Source: Archangium violaceum Cb vi76
GTDB taxonomy: Bacteria > Myxococcota > Myxococcia > Myxococcales > Myxococcaceae
Direction of reading: 5' to 3'
Assembly: GCF_000733295.1 (NCBI RefSeq)
Contig: NZ_JPMI01000233.1
Coordinates: 124,001 to 188,000 of the forward strand
Length of the DNA: 64,000 nt
Shown here: piece after piece, positions 50,403 to 59,277 of the stretch
Layout of the letters: each line of letters starts with the position of its first letter
Numbering within the stretch: the stretch's first letter is position 1
Made by a program: the position numbers and the translations under genes
The notes under the pieces: generated by a model
Databases searched by the model: none
Told to the model about the DNA's origin: nothing
What the model saw: only the letters and a program-made list of their open reading frames with translations

Positions 50403-51710
50403 CTACCGGCTCACCCGCCACACGATGTTGCCCGCATCGTCCGCCACCAGGAGCGAGCCATCCGGCAGGAAGGCCACACCCACGGGCCGGCCGTACACCT
50501 CGCGCTCGTCCGCGTTCTGGATGAAGCCCGTGAGGAACGGCTCCGCGGGCGCGGTGGGCTGGCCCTCCGGGGAGAACGGCACGAAGACCACCTGGTAGCC
50601 GGAGAGCTTCGAGCGGTTCCACGAGCCGTGCTGACCAATGAAGGCCCCGTGGCGGAAGCGCTCGGGGAACATGGGCCCCTCGTTGAAGGCGAGCCCCAGG
50701 CTGGCGGTGTGCGAGCCCAGCGGCACGTCCGGCACCTTCGCCTGCTTCACGAGCTCGGGCTTCTGCTCCTTCACCCGCGGGTCCACGTGGGCGCCAAAGT
50801 AGCTGTAGGGCCAGCCGTAGAAGGCTCCGTCCTCCAGGTGGGTCAGGTAGTCGGGCACCAGCTCATCGCCCAGCTCGTCCCGCTCGTTCACCGTGGTCCA
50901 CAGCACGCGCGAGCCCGGCGCGAAGCCCAGCCCCACGGGGTTGCGCAGGCCGCTCGCGAAGATGCGCTCCCCCGAGCCATCCGGGTTGATCTCCAGCACG
51001 TTGGCGCGACGCACCTCGTTGTCGAGGCCGTGCTCCCCCACGTTGCTGGCCGAGCCCACCGTCACGTAGAGCTTCGTCCCGTCCGGGTGGGCCAGCAGGT
51101 TGCGCGTCCAGTGGTTGTTGTACCCCCCCGCGGGCAGGTCGAGGATCTTCTCGCCCTTGCCGGTGATGGAGGTGGCCCCGGGCGAGTACGGATAGCGCCA
51201 GACCGCATCGGTGTTGGCCACGTAGAAGAAGCCGGCGTGTACGAGCATGCCGAAGGGCTGATTCAGGCCCTCCAGGAACACCGTGCGCGTCTCGGGCACG
51301 CCATCGTGGTCCGCGTCACGCAGCAGCGTGATGCGGTTGGCGCTGGGCCCGGTGCGCGCGGAGGCGGCATAGCCCACCAGCTTCGCGCCGAACTTCATCA
51401 TGCCCCGCAGCTCGGTGTTGGCCTCGGCCACGAGCACGTCCCCCTGGGGTGTGACGTAGAGGTTGCGCGGGCTCACCAGGTCGGCGGCGTAGCGCTTCAC
51501 GGTGAAGCCCTCGGCCACCGGGGCCTTGCCCTCGGGCCAGCCCCGCACCTTGCTGAACTTGCGTACCGAGTCCGTGGTGTACGGCCTCGGCAGCTCCACC
51601 GTCTCCGTTCGCGTCTCCACCCGGTCCGGAGGGCCCTTCTCCGCGTGGGAGCATCCCCACAGCACGCTTCCCATCAGTCCCGCGACTCCCCACACATGCA
51701 TCCTGTTCAT
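50403..51710 (-). CDS. Sorbosone dehydrogenase / PQQ glucose dehydrogenase-like lipoprotein
   Basis: A 435-residue lipoprotein with a short signal and Cys in VLWGC. The rest is a six-bladed propeller of soluble PQQ-dependent aldose/sorbosone dehydrogenases: SPRNLYVTPQGDVLVAEA, LNQPFGMLV, GGYNNHWTRNLLAHPDG, ASGLRNPVGLGFAPG and GSWNRSKLSGYQVVFVPF. PQQ would be the cofactor if active. It may oxidise sugars outside the cell. The ATG at 51710 gives the signal peptide; MHVWG at 51701 is an alternative. Confidence 0.88.
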   Translation of the reverse strand: MNRMHVWGVAGLMGSVLWGCSHAEKGPPDRVETRTETVELPRPYTTDSVRKFSKVRGWPEGKAPVAEGFTVKRYAADLVSPRNLYVTPQGDVLVAEANTELRGMMKFGAKLVGYAASARTGPSANRITLLRDADHDGVPETRTVFLEGLNQPFGMLVHAGFFYVANTDAVWRYPYSPGATSITGKGEKILDLPAGGYNNHWTRNLLAHPDGTKLYVTVGSASNVGEHGLDNEVRRANVLEINPDGSGERIFASGLRNPVGLGFAPGSRVLWTTVNERDELGDELVPDYLTHLEDGAFYGWPYSYFGAHVDPRVKEQKPELVKQAKVPDVPLGSHTASLGLAFNEGPMFPERFRHGAFIGQHGSWNRSKLSGYQVVFVPFSPEGQPTAPAEPFLTGFIQNADEREVYGRPVGVAFLPDGSLLVADDAGNIVWRVSR

Positions 51711-51798
51711 GGGCGCGGAGCATTTCCCAAGCGTGAGGCGCGTGCGAGCAGGAACGCGCACCCGAGCGTCGGGAGACGAACACCGGAGGAGCGCCCTC

Positions 51799-52356
51799 TC
51801 AAGCCCGCTGGTAGCGCAGGTACATGGTGCCGGACTGGAACGTGCGCGTCTCCACCAGGCGCAGGGGCACCTCCCGCTCGAGCGCCGGGAAGTACCGCTT
51901 GCCGCCGCCCAGGATGATCGGACAGACCACCAGCCGGTACTCGTCGATGAGGCCCAGCCGGGCGAACGACGACGCCAGCCCCGGGCCGCCCATCATGAGA
52001 TCCTCCCCGGGCTGCTGCTTCAGCCGCTCGGCCTCGGCGGCGAGGTCGTCCCGGACCAGCCGACAGTTCTCGCCCACCTTCTCGAGCGTGGTGGAGAACA
52101 CGACCTTGGGCACGGCCCTCCAGATGCGCCCGAACTCCCGCTCGAAGTCCGACGCCGAGGGCTCCACACCCATGGTCTGCCAGACGCGCATCACCTCGTA
52201 CATGCGCCGGCCATACAAGAACGCTCCGCAGTCCCGGATCTGCTGGGTGAAGAACTGATGCACCTCCTCGTCCGGATTGCTCCACGCGATGCCGCCATCG
52301 GGCGCCTCGACGTAGCCGTCCAGGGACACGTTCATCAGGTAGAAGATCTTGCGCAT
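51799..52356 (-). CDS. Dihydrofolate reductase family protein (RibD C-terminal-like)
   Basis: A 185-residue protein with KIFYLMNVSLDGYVEAPDGG, GRRMYEVMRVW, KVVFSTTLEKV and DLMMGGPGLASSF, the pattern of small RibD-C/DHFR-like reductases. It lacks the full set of true folate reductases and is probably an NADPH-dependent reductase of unknown substrate. The ATG at 52356 starts directly at the first strand. Confidence 0.88.
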   Translation of the reverse strand: MRKIFYLMNVSLDGYVEAPDGGIAWSNPDEEVHQFFTQQIRDCGAFLYGRRMYEVMRVWQTMGVEPSASDFEREFGRIWRAVPKVVFSTTLEKVGENCRLVRDDLAAEAERLKQQPGEDLMMGGPGLASSFARLGLIDEYRLVVCPIILGGGKRYFPALEREVPLRLVETRTFQSGTMYLRYQRA

Positions 52357-52750
52357 GAGACTCTCTCCTCACCGCGTGGTGAGCATCCGGTGCGGGGCGT
52401 GGATGACATCGACGGCATGATCTCCCCAGTGGGAGTGGAATGCGAATCGCCACCTCCAGCCGGCGGCCTCCACCTTCCCCACATCCAGGAGCGCGAAGCC
52501 CCCGCGCAGGTCCCTCGTAGCGGTGGCCGGGCAGGGCAGGCCCCTCCTCTTCCTTCACGGCAACCCGGATACCCATGACGCGTGGAGTGGCGTCGTCGCG
52601 CTGCTCGAGCAGGAGTTCGCGTGCTTCGCTCCTGGCCACATTCGCCAGACGTTGAGCCTCCGGCACTCCGGCTCCTAGGACGAGGCCCACCCCCCGCCAA
52701 GGGCCCACGTTACGGGTGGGCACCCAGGCAGGGGATGGGTGAGCGTGGCG
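52357..52750. other. Intergenic stretch without a convincing gene
   Basis: A gap of 394 bp upstream of the reductase gene. One minus-strand frame shows a protein-like run (RLANVARSEARELLLEQRDD and PRVMGIRVAVKEEEGPALPG, about 52640 to 52540) without a good start or family match. It may be the remnant of a decayed gene. The promoter of the reductase gene should also be here. Confidence 0.4.
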
Positions 52751-54183
52751 TCACTGCCCGGTGGCGGCGGTGGGAGTCCTGGATGCAGCGGCGCGGTCTT
52801 CCTCCCCCAGGCTGTGGAGCATCTCGCGCGCGGAGCGCAGCCCCGCCTCATGGGCCGCGGCGAACGAGCCGTTGTACATGGGCCTGCCCGTGGCCTCGCC
52901 TCCGAAGTACAGCCGCCGGAGGCAACCCTCTGTTGCCGGCTCCTGCTGTGAGGCGGGTTGATAGGAGCAGATCGACTGGCCCAGCGTCTCGCGCAAGTGC
53001 CAGGCGTCGGGCCTGGCCGCGGAGTAGGCCCCGAGCACCCAGGGCTCCAGGCTCCACCGCGTGAGGTAGATGTCCGCCTTGTCCACCGCCTGGCCGATGT
53101 CGAGGGGCGCGGAGGCCCCGGCCGCCGCGCTGGCACTCGAGGGATACATCCGGACCAGGGCCGCCCTGGTCTGCTGGACCGCCTTCTCGTCGCAGGGCTG
53201 GCGCTCGGGGGGCAGGGGCTTGTCGCCCGAGAGGCTGGCGCACTGCTGCTCGTACTGCCTGGCCCGCTCGCCGCCAAAGAAGCCAATGGCGATGTTTTTG
53301 CCGAGTGGCCGGATGACGAACGCCATCACGGAGTTGTCGGGCGCCTGGTAGAGGACCCACGAGTTGGGGGGCGTGCCTGCCATGAAGTCAGGCTGGTCCT
53401 TGAAGTCGATGATGACCTTCTGCATGTTGCCCATGGGCAGACCGTCAATGGCGTCCAGCTTGCTGGGCGGCAGCGGCGGCTCGAACTGGATCTTCTTCGC
53501 CTGGAGCACGCCAATGGACACCGTCACCAGCGCCTTGCGCGCCTGATAGCGCTTGCCGTTCTTCACGTCGACGACGACGCCGTCATCGGTGTAGGTGATC
53601 TTCGTCACGGGGGAGTTGAGGCAGACAGGCTCTTCGGCTCCAAAGGCCTCGATGAAGTTGCCCATGCCCTGCTTGAGGAGGTCATCGTCCCCAGCCTCGA
53701 ACTCGACGGCGTCCACGGTGGAGTTCTGCGAGGTCTCCACCGCGCTCTCCAGGGGGCCGATGTTCCCCTCGAACAGGTAGCGGAACTCGGCGCCAGGGGG
53801 GTGAGGGGGTTGATCGTCACCCCGTGAATCCAGGCGCCACCCAGATCGATGGGAGGCCCCCGCTTCAGGGTGCTGGCCCGGCCGCCAATGCGGTCGGTGG
53901 CCTCGAGGATGAGAACGTTGTGGCGGCCGCCGCGCCGGAGCTCCTTGGAGGCCGTGAGCCCACTGAGGCCGGCACCGACGATGATGGCGTCATAGCCCGT
54001 GGTTTTCTCGCAATCGGCCACGGCGGGAGCGCGGGAGAGCAGCACTCGGGAAGAGGTGGCGGAGGAGGGGGGGGCGGTCACGCACCCCATGGGCAACACG
54101 AGCAGCAGCGCGGCCCAGATCCTCGAACGGGCCCTTGGCGCTGCCTGCGAACGCGTTTCTGGCAATTCATTGTTCAGGCTCAT
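52751..54183 (-). pseudogene. Flavin monoamine oxidase lipoprotein, broken by a frameshift
   Basis: Both parts of a flavin amine oxidase are present. The upstream part (start 54183) has a signal peptide with lipobox LPMGC, the FAD dinucleotide motif IIVGAGLSGLTASKEL, EATDRIGGRA and DLGGAWIHGVTINPLTPL. From about 53795 the homologous sequence continues in another frame as EFRYLFEGNIGPLESAVETS, then the substrate domain and the FAD end motif LYFGGEATGRPMYN. The break lies in a run of C bases (53795-53809 region) and corresponds to one missing base. Restoring it would give about 477 residues. Either a real inactivation or a homopolymer sequencing error. Confidence 0.8.
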
Positions 54184-54278
54184 GCGCGGGCTCTCTAGCT
54201 TCTACTCCCAGTGAAGACAAGCACGGCAGCCCGCTGGATGACCAGGGCTTCCCCCAGGAATTCGCGTCCTACGTCGCT

Positions 54279-54806
54279 TCAGAGGTCCTTGTCCTCTTTG
54301 ATTCGTTGCTCTTGCCGAGCATCCAGGATGCCTGCCGGAAGAATCCCGTCAGTCACGCGAGCGTCTGGTGTGGCGGTGCTGTAGTCACCATACGTCAGAT
54401 GGACAGGGGCTTCTGGCTCGCAAGCACCAGAGCAATGAAGAAAGATGGAAGTGCGACCGGAGATCCACCCATGATCTACGCGCTTGGGCCCATTGGGCCA
54501 CCTCGCCCCGAATGGCAGCGGGATTCCTGGACCATACTTTCGCGACAGCGCAGAGCGGAGTTCATCAAACTGCTCCCGTCCACGCACGTCAGCAAATCTA
54601 ATCGCTACCTTTTGCAGACGGTCCTCCTTGAAATCTATGTAAAGCTTCGCCGGGCGGCCCGCGAATGGTCTTTCAATGATGCTGATATCCAGGTCTTCGG
54701 TCGCCTTGGCGGTGAGTTGTCCGGGAAATAGGTCCTTGAACTCCTTTGTGGTCATGCCCCAGCGCATACCGAGCGGGGCGCTTTCGTTTCCGGCGGCCTG
54801 TGACAT
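54279..54806 (-). CDS. Hypothetical protein with possible damaged 5' end
   Basis: A 175-residue protein I do not recognise. It has KLYIDFKEDRLQKVAIRF, a SIFLHCSGAC stretch with two Cys, and a repeated beta pattern, suggesting a small secreted or periplasmic domain. From the ATG at 54806 it lacks a signal peptide. Upstream in the same frame, codons up to 54860 encode IFIFALLGTYTLAASDGG, which looks like the hydrophobic core of a signal peptide, but that stretch has no ATG, GTG or TTG; ATA stands where the Met would be expected. The gene may have lost its start or use a CTG at 54827. Confidence 0.6.
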   Translation of the reverse strand: MSQAAGNESAPLGMRWGMTTKEFKDLFPGQLTAKATEDLDISIIERPFAGRPAKLYIDFKEDRLQKVAIRFADVRGREQFDELRSALSRKYGPGIPLPFGARWPNGPKRVDHGWISGRTSIFLHCSGACEPEAPVHLTYGDYSTATPDARVTDGILPAGILDARQEQRIKEDKDL

Positions 54807-54901
54807 CCCGCCGTCACTTGCAGCCAGTGTGTACGTCCCTAAGAGAGCAAAGATGAATATGGGGCAGGGGAGGGTGGGTCAGCACCGCTCGGCTCCACTC
54901 T

Positions 54902-55801
54902 CTACGGGAACGTCACCTTGGGGATGCTCAGGGTGCGCCCTGCCGCGTCCCACAGGCGCAACGTCACCTCTTCGGAGGGCGCCCCAGTGCCAGCGTCGGC
55001 CTCAACGAAGACACGCCACGTCTGGCCTGGGGAGATGGCTTCGGGCTGGGCGATCGTCACCCCCTCCAACTTCTCGCCGGTGGCCGTAGCCAGGGAGGCC
55101 CCAGCCACCAACCATGAATCGGTGCCAGCGTTCATCACCCACGCGGCCACTGCCACTGTCTTCTCGGAGCGGTAGCTGATGCCTCTCGTCATGAGAAGGG
55201 CGCCGTCCCCGGGTTGTCCCGCCCGCACCGCGATCGGAGTGGCTTTGATTCCATCCTCTCCCAGTGCTCCGCTCGCATTCAGCCCCTGAAGCTTGCCCGC
55301 CCACTCAAGTCCGGCGCGGAGCTGCCGGTTCTCCGCGCGTAGCTGATCGTTCTTCTCGCGTTCCTGGGCTGCCTCCTGCAGCACGGACTCTCGGGAGCGT
55401 TGGTCTCGGAATACCTCCACCTGGCGCGTCGCCTGTCTCGGGTGCGCCACCAGGGAGAAGCTGGCGCTCTGCCGTAAGAGTCCTTCCCCCCAGTGGACTG
55501 TAAGCCGGAGACGCTCCCCAGAGGTCATGTCTGGAGGTGGCATGAAGGTGAATCCACGAGGGCCGCGCAACACCTGCGCGAAGCGGGCCTCGTCCTGCAC
55601 CTCCACGACGGCGGGAGCGTCGAAGAAGAAGCCAGTCAGGAGACCAGGGCTGACGCAGACCTCCGGCATCATGGCTCCAGGTGCCAACTCGACGCGGTGG
55701 CTGTCCTCGCAGGCATCACGAGAGGGAGGGGGAGTAGCAGTCATGGGACTCCCATGGAGCAGAACCAGGACCAGCAAGGAGGGCGGGGTGGGTGGGAGCA
55801 T
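54902..55801 (-). CDS. DUF2381 family protein (second copy)
   Basis: A 299-residue member of the same family as the gene at 104-1000. It has a signal peptide-like start (LLVLVLLHGSPM), MPEVCVSPGL, FMPPPDMTSGERLRLTV, a helical AQEREKNDQLRAENRQL segment and the ending LSIPKVTFP. The start at 55801 is chosen because it gives the signal peptide; the frame is open further upstream within the kinase gene. It starts 24 bp after the kinase stop, so both are likely transcribed together. A function in envelope sensing is a guess from this pairing. Confidence 0.85.
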   Translation of the reverse strand: MLPPTPPSLLVLVLLHGSPMTATPPPSRDACEDSHRVELAPGAMMPEVCVSPGLLTGFFFDAPAVVEVQDEARFAQVLRGPRGFTFMPPPDMTSGERLRLTVHWGEGLLRQSASFSLVAHPRQATRQVEVFRDQRSRESVLQEAAQEREKNDQLRAENRQLRAGLEWAGKLQGLNASGALGEDGIKATPIAVRAGQPGDGALLMTRGISYRSEKTVAVAAWVMNAGTDSWLVAGASLATATGEKLEGVTIAQPEAISPGQTWRVFVEADAGTGAPSEEVTLRLWDAAGRTLSIPKVTFP

Positions 55802-55824
55802 GGGAAACGGCCTCCAACGCGGAC

Positions 55825-57465
55825 CTACTCGAACCGGCGCACGGCGCGGACGCTGACGCCGGAGATGACGAGCGCCCGGGTGGCAGTGCTGCCGGGCTCC
55901 ATCACGACGCCGAGGACGGGATCCGCCACCGACTTCATCTGCAAGCATACGGGCACGATCTCCCCAGAGGGCAACCGGGCCTCGGTGAAGCGGCCATAGA
56001 CACGCTTCTCGCCGATAACGACTCGCCCGGAGAAGGTGGTGTGATCCGGGAGCCCTCCCCACCGACCGATGATCTCCGCAGTGACGGGCCCCTCCTGGAG
56101 GGGCACCACTTCCACACGCGGAAGCGGAAGGACGAGGTTGATGCCGTGCGTCGAAGCCACTCCGAAGCGCTCGTGCGCCGCGGCGGCTCCAGGCGGGCAG
56201 TCCTCCGGCGGGGGCGGGGGGCGCGGCTTCGGCGCGCTCACGCAACCAGCGGCGCCAGCGACACAGCCAGCGGCAATGAGGGAACGGACCTGTCGGGTCT
56301 TGAGCATGGACGGTGCCTCGGTGTGAATGGGCGCGGGAGTGAAGGTCGCGCCGGGGGCACCTTCCACCGCGCTTGCCGGCAGCTCGACTTCCTGACCAGA
56401 TGTGCCCGGGGACGTCTCAGGGTCCGGAGACGACGCTGTGCGTGGGGTGACCAAGGGCACGAGAAGGAAGAGGGCCGCGGTGAGTCCGAGCCCGCCAGCG
56501 GCCCACCAGAGCCAGCGGGACTGGCGCCCGGGCTCCGCCGGAACTGGCATGTTCTCCTGGCCGCTTCTCGGAAACATCGGCGTGCGCCAGGAGTAGTCCG
56601 CCTCGGCGCACACCTCCACCAGGTCCGCCGCGAGTACCTTCGCGTCCGGGTAGCGGTCCTCGAGCTTCTTCTCCAACAGCCCCATGCACACGTCGCTCAA
56701 GACCTGGGGCACACGCGGGTTGAGCTCATTCGGGGCCGGCGGCGTCTCCTCGAGGATGGCCCGATTCAACCCGGGATTGTTCCGGTCTCCGAAGGGGAGC
56801 GTCCGCGTCAACAGGCCGTAGATGACGACACCCATGGCCCACAGGTCATCTCCCGGGGAGAAGGGGTAGTGCTCTCCCTCCCACTGCTTCGCGAAGCGCA
56901 ACACCTCTGGGCTGCGGTACTCGGCGGTGCCCGGTGGCAGCCGCATCGTCAGGCGGAGCGCCCCCTCCTTGAGCCCCGCGGCGCCGAAGTCCACCAGCAC
57001 CGGTTGCCCATCCGACTCGCGCACGACGATGTTGGCTTCCTTGATGTCCCGGTGCACCACGCCCGAGGCATGCACGTCCGCGAGAGTGAGCGCGAGGGGC
57101 AGCAACACCCGCATCACCAGCTCGAGCGCGGAGGGATTCTCCCGGGCCGCCCAGGCGTCGAGCGTGAGACCCTCGACGAGCTCCAGGGCCAGGACGAGGA
57201 AGCGCGGTTCATCCTCGGGCCAGAGGCCATATCCGTGGAAGGTCACCACGTTGGGGTGCCGCACCAGGCGCAGCGCGGCGGCTTCCCGATCACCCCTCGG
57301 GGTGATGCGCACCAGCTTGACGGCGTAGGGCATCCCACTCCGCCTCGCGCGGTACACGGTGCCGAAGCTGCCGGAGGCAATCGTTCCCTCGATGGTGAAA
57401 CCGGCCACCTCCGTGCCGGGCGAAAGAGTCGGCACGGCCCCCCATTCATTGCTGTCGTCGAGCAT
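55825..57465 (-). CDS. Ser/Thr protein kinase with C-terminal lipoprotein-like domain
   Basis: A 546-residue kinase. Residues 20-285 are a Hanks-type domain: Gly-rich loop SGSFGTV, Lys50, Glu61, catalytic HRD 138-140 with Asp140, DFG 159-161 and GTAEYRSPEVL. The first Gly of the loop is replaced by Ser. A membrane helix follows at 317-340, then a Pro/Thr-rich linker. At Met387 a second hydrophobic stretch begins (SLIAAGCVAGAAGCV), which looks like a lipoprotein signal, followed by a C-terminal domain (FSGRVVIGEKRVYGRFTEA). The tail resembles the partial gene at 1-79. The DUF2381 gene follows at once. Confidence 0.9.
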   Translation of the reverse strand: MLDDSNEWGAVPTLSPGTEVAGFTIEGTIASGSFGTVYRARRSGMPYAVKLVRITPRGDREAAALRLVRHPNVVTFHGYGLWPEDEPRFLVLALELVEGLTLDAWAARENPSALELVMRVLLPLALTLADVHASGVVHRDIKEANIVVRESDGQPVLVDFGAAGLKEGALRLTMRLPPGTAEYRSPEVLRFAKQWEGEHYPFSPGDDLWAMGVVIYGLLTRTLPFGDRNNPGLNRAILEETPPAPNELNPRVPQVLSDVCMGLLEKKLEDRYPDAKVLAADLVEVCAEADYSWRTPMFPRSGQENMPVPAEPGRQSRWLWWAAGGLGLTAALFLLVPLVTPRTASSPDPETSPGTSGQEVELPASAVEGAPGATFTPAPIHTEAPSMLKTRQVRSLIAAGCVAGAAGCVSAPKPRPPPPPEDCPPGAAAAHERFGVASTHGINLVLPLPRVEVVPLQEGPVTAEIIGRWGGLPDHTTFSGRVVIGEKRVYGRFTEARLPSGEIVPVCLQMKSVADPVLGVVMEPGSTATRALVISGVSVRAVRRFE

Positions 57466-57907
57466 CCCACGTCCCTCCGGAAGTGGCGGACGCTACCAGG
57501 GAGAGGAGCGGGCAGGCCCGAACCTCGGGGGTTGGGCATGGGGTAGGGGAGGGGTGCAGCCCCAACTACTCCTTCACGGCGAGCAGCGCGCGCCCTTTCG
57601 ACGGCACCCAACGCTTCGGCCACTGCATCCTCGAAGGTGGTGAACGCATCCCCCCCAGGTTCACCCCCCCAGCAGATCGCGTCGCACCTGGACTTAGAGC
57701 TTGTGACGCTGGCCGCGTTCTCCGCGCAGCTCGGGCTGAGGATGACGAGCGGCGATCTGAAGTAGCGAGGAGGGCCATCCGTCTCTCGGATGTGACCGAC
57801 GAGCGAACTGGCCACACGGTCATGATCACGAACCGTGTTGCGGTGTAGCCCTCCGAGCACGGGGCGAGGAATCGGCGCTCCACCGATTCCAGCCCGGTGT
57901 CTGGAGA
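57466..57907. other. Intergenic region, no gene recognised
   Basis: A 442-bp gap between the kinase gene and the pepsin-like gene, both on the minus strand. It should contain the kinase promoter. One minus frame (about 57670-57560) shows DAFTTFEDAVAEALGAVERA, which may be a relic of a gene. I see no strong hairpin or RNA gene. Confidence 0.4.
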
Positions 57908-59092
57908 TCAGCGCTTGGGAGTTTCTCCCCCGGAGGAATTGGCGGACCCGGTCTTCTTCAGACCGAACAGGCCCCCCTCGGCGTCGAAGAGCACGTTGAA
58001 GCCGCGCAGGAAGTGGCGGCCCGTGTTGACGAAGACGGTCTTTCCATTCGCCGTGGTGATGACCTGCGCGGGCGCCAGGGGATTGGCCTGGGCCGTGTCC
58101 CCGACCGTGAAGGTATAGGACGCGACCGGGGCCTCGTTGTCCGGGAAGCGGACGGTGACCTGGGAGCCGTCCACCAGCACGGGGACCTTCTTGCCCTTCA
58201 CGCTCAGGTCGGGCGCCAGCTTCGTCTGGACGTTCACCTGGGAGGTGACGGTCAGGTACATCTGGGGGATGCCCGTGTCGACGAGCACCGCTCCGGGCAC
58301 GCACGGCGACGCGCCGACGGCCACGCAGATGGACGCCTCGGGCCAGTCGCGCGGATCTTTCGAGTACTTGGTTCCGCCCAGCTGGGTGAAGACGAAGCCG
58401 CTCGTGTTCGCCGCGGTGAGCCCCACGTGCACCCCCTCCGGGGTGATGAGGTAGCCGTCGCGCATCGTGTCCCGCGTCACCGGCTTGCCGTTGATCTTGG
58501 TGATGTTGAGGAAGGGGTTCTTGTCCGGCGTGCCCTGCGGCTGGCCGTCATGCTCGCGGCCGAAACCCACGCCCATGTAGGCGATCTTGTCGCTCGCGGT
58601 CCCGAGCGGTTTGCCCGGACAGGTCGCCTTGTCGTCCTTCTTGTAGTCGGGGCAGACCACCTCCTGCTCGATGGCCAGCACCGGCACCTGGGCGGTGACG
58701 GGGACGCCCCCGGCGCCTGTGAAGGTCACCTCCTTGGGAACCCAATGGCCCACCCAGAGGATCTTGCTGCTCGACAGGAACTCCCAGCCCTGGGGGTAGC
58801 GCGCCGCGCCCTCGGGCGAGTAGTTGGGAAGGCTCCGGGCCGACAGCATGATCCCCGTGGTCCCCGTGTCCATGGTCACCAGGTAGGGCTTGCCGTCGAC
58901 CGAGAACTGGAACTTCAGCGCCTCGGTGAAGGGCGGGACGTTGCTCCGGGCGTTCTCGTAAGGGAGCAGCTGCGTGGTGGTGTAGCGGGCATAGTCGGGG
59001 GCGGGCGCGGAGTGCACGGCCGGCACGAACCCCAGGGAGAGCGCGGCCAGGGCCAGTCGCAGCGCCTGACGCGGAAGGGGGAGCATGAACAT
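57908..59092 (-). CDS. Secreted pepsin-like protein with two DTG motifs
   Basis: A 394-residue secreted protein with a signal peptide (about residues 8-29). It has two Asp-Thr-Gly motifs: VTMDTGTTGIML (Asp75) and VLVDTGIPQMYL (Asp272), 197 residues apart, the distance found between the catalytic aspartates of bilobal pepsin-type proteases. IAYMGVGFG sits where pepsins have the DGILGLG segment. Four Cys in CPDYKKDDKATC and ICVAVGASPC may form disulfides. Pepsin-like enzymes are rare in bacteria. Activity is not proven; the protein may instead be an inactive relative. Confidence 0.65.
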   Translation of the reverse strand: MFMLPLPRQALRLALAALSLGFVPAVHSAPAPDYARYTTTQLLPYENARSNVPPFTEALKFQFSVDGKPYLVTMDTGTTGIMLSARSLPNYSPEGAARYPQGWEFLSSSKILWVGHWVPKEVTFTGAGGVPVTAQVPVLAIEQEVVCPDYKKDDKATCPGKPLGTASDKIAYMGVGFGREHDGQPQGTPDKNPFLNITKINGKPVTRDTMRDGYLITPEGVHVGLTAANTSGFVFTQLGGTKYSKDPRDWPEASICVAVGASPCVPGAVLVDTGIPQMYLTVTSQVNVQTKLAPDLSVKGKKVPVLVDGSQVTVRFPDNEAPVASYTFTVGDTAQANPLAPAQVITTANGKTVFVNTGRHFLRGFNVLFDAEGGLFGLKKTGSANSSGGETPKR

Positions 59093-59250
59093 GGAAAGCC
59101 TCGTGAGAAGGAAGGTGAATACTCGAACGCCGGAGTCCGGCCGTCCTGGTACACACCACCTTGTCAGCCCGGCCCCGGCGGCACCGTGAGCGGGCTCACC
59201 CTCCGGGTATGAAGCCGGTCACAAGCGCCCCGCGCAGGCGTATAGGCAGG

Positions 59251-59273
59251 AGGTTTGATTCCCGCCGCCTCCC
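59251..59273 (+). other. Possible 3' fragment of a tmRNA (ssrA) gene; candidate attachment-site scar
   Basis: AGGTTTGATTCCCGCCGCCT and the following bases resemble the conserved 3' end of bacterial tmRNA, which commonly ends GGTTCGATTCCCGCCGCCTCC followed by ACCA. Here the run breaks after CCTCC. No tmRNA 5' end or tag region lies within 300 bp upstream, where a secreted-protein gene sits instead. tmRNA 3' ends are common integration targets. Short similarity, so tentative. Confidence 0.35.
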
Positions 59274-59277
59274 CGCA

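Noticed and set aside
52335-52700. Minus-strand frame upstream of the reductase gene
   Set aside because: Arg/Ser-rich composition, no ribosome site and overlap with the reductase start; another frame in the same region looks equally plausible, so none is called.
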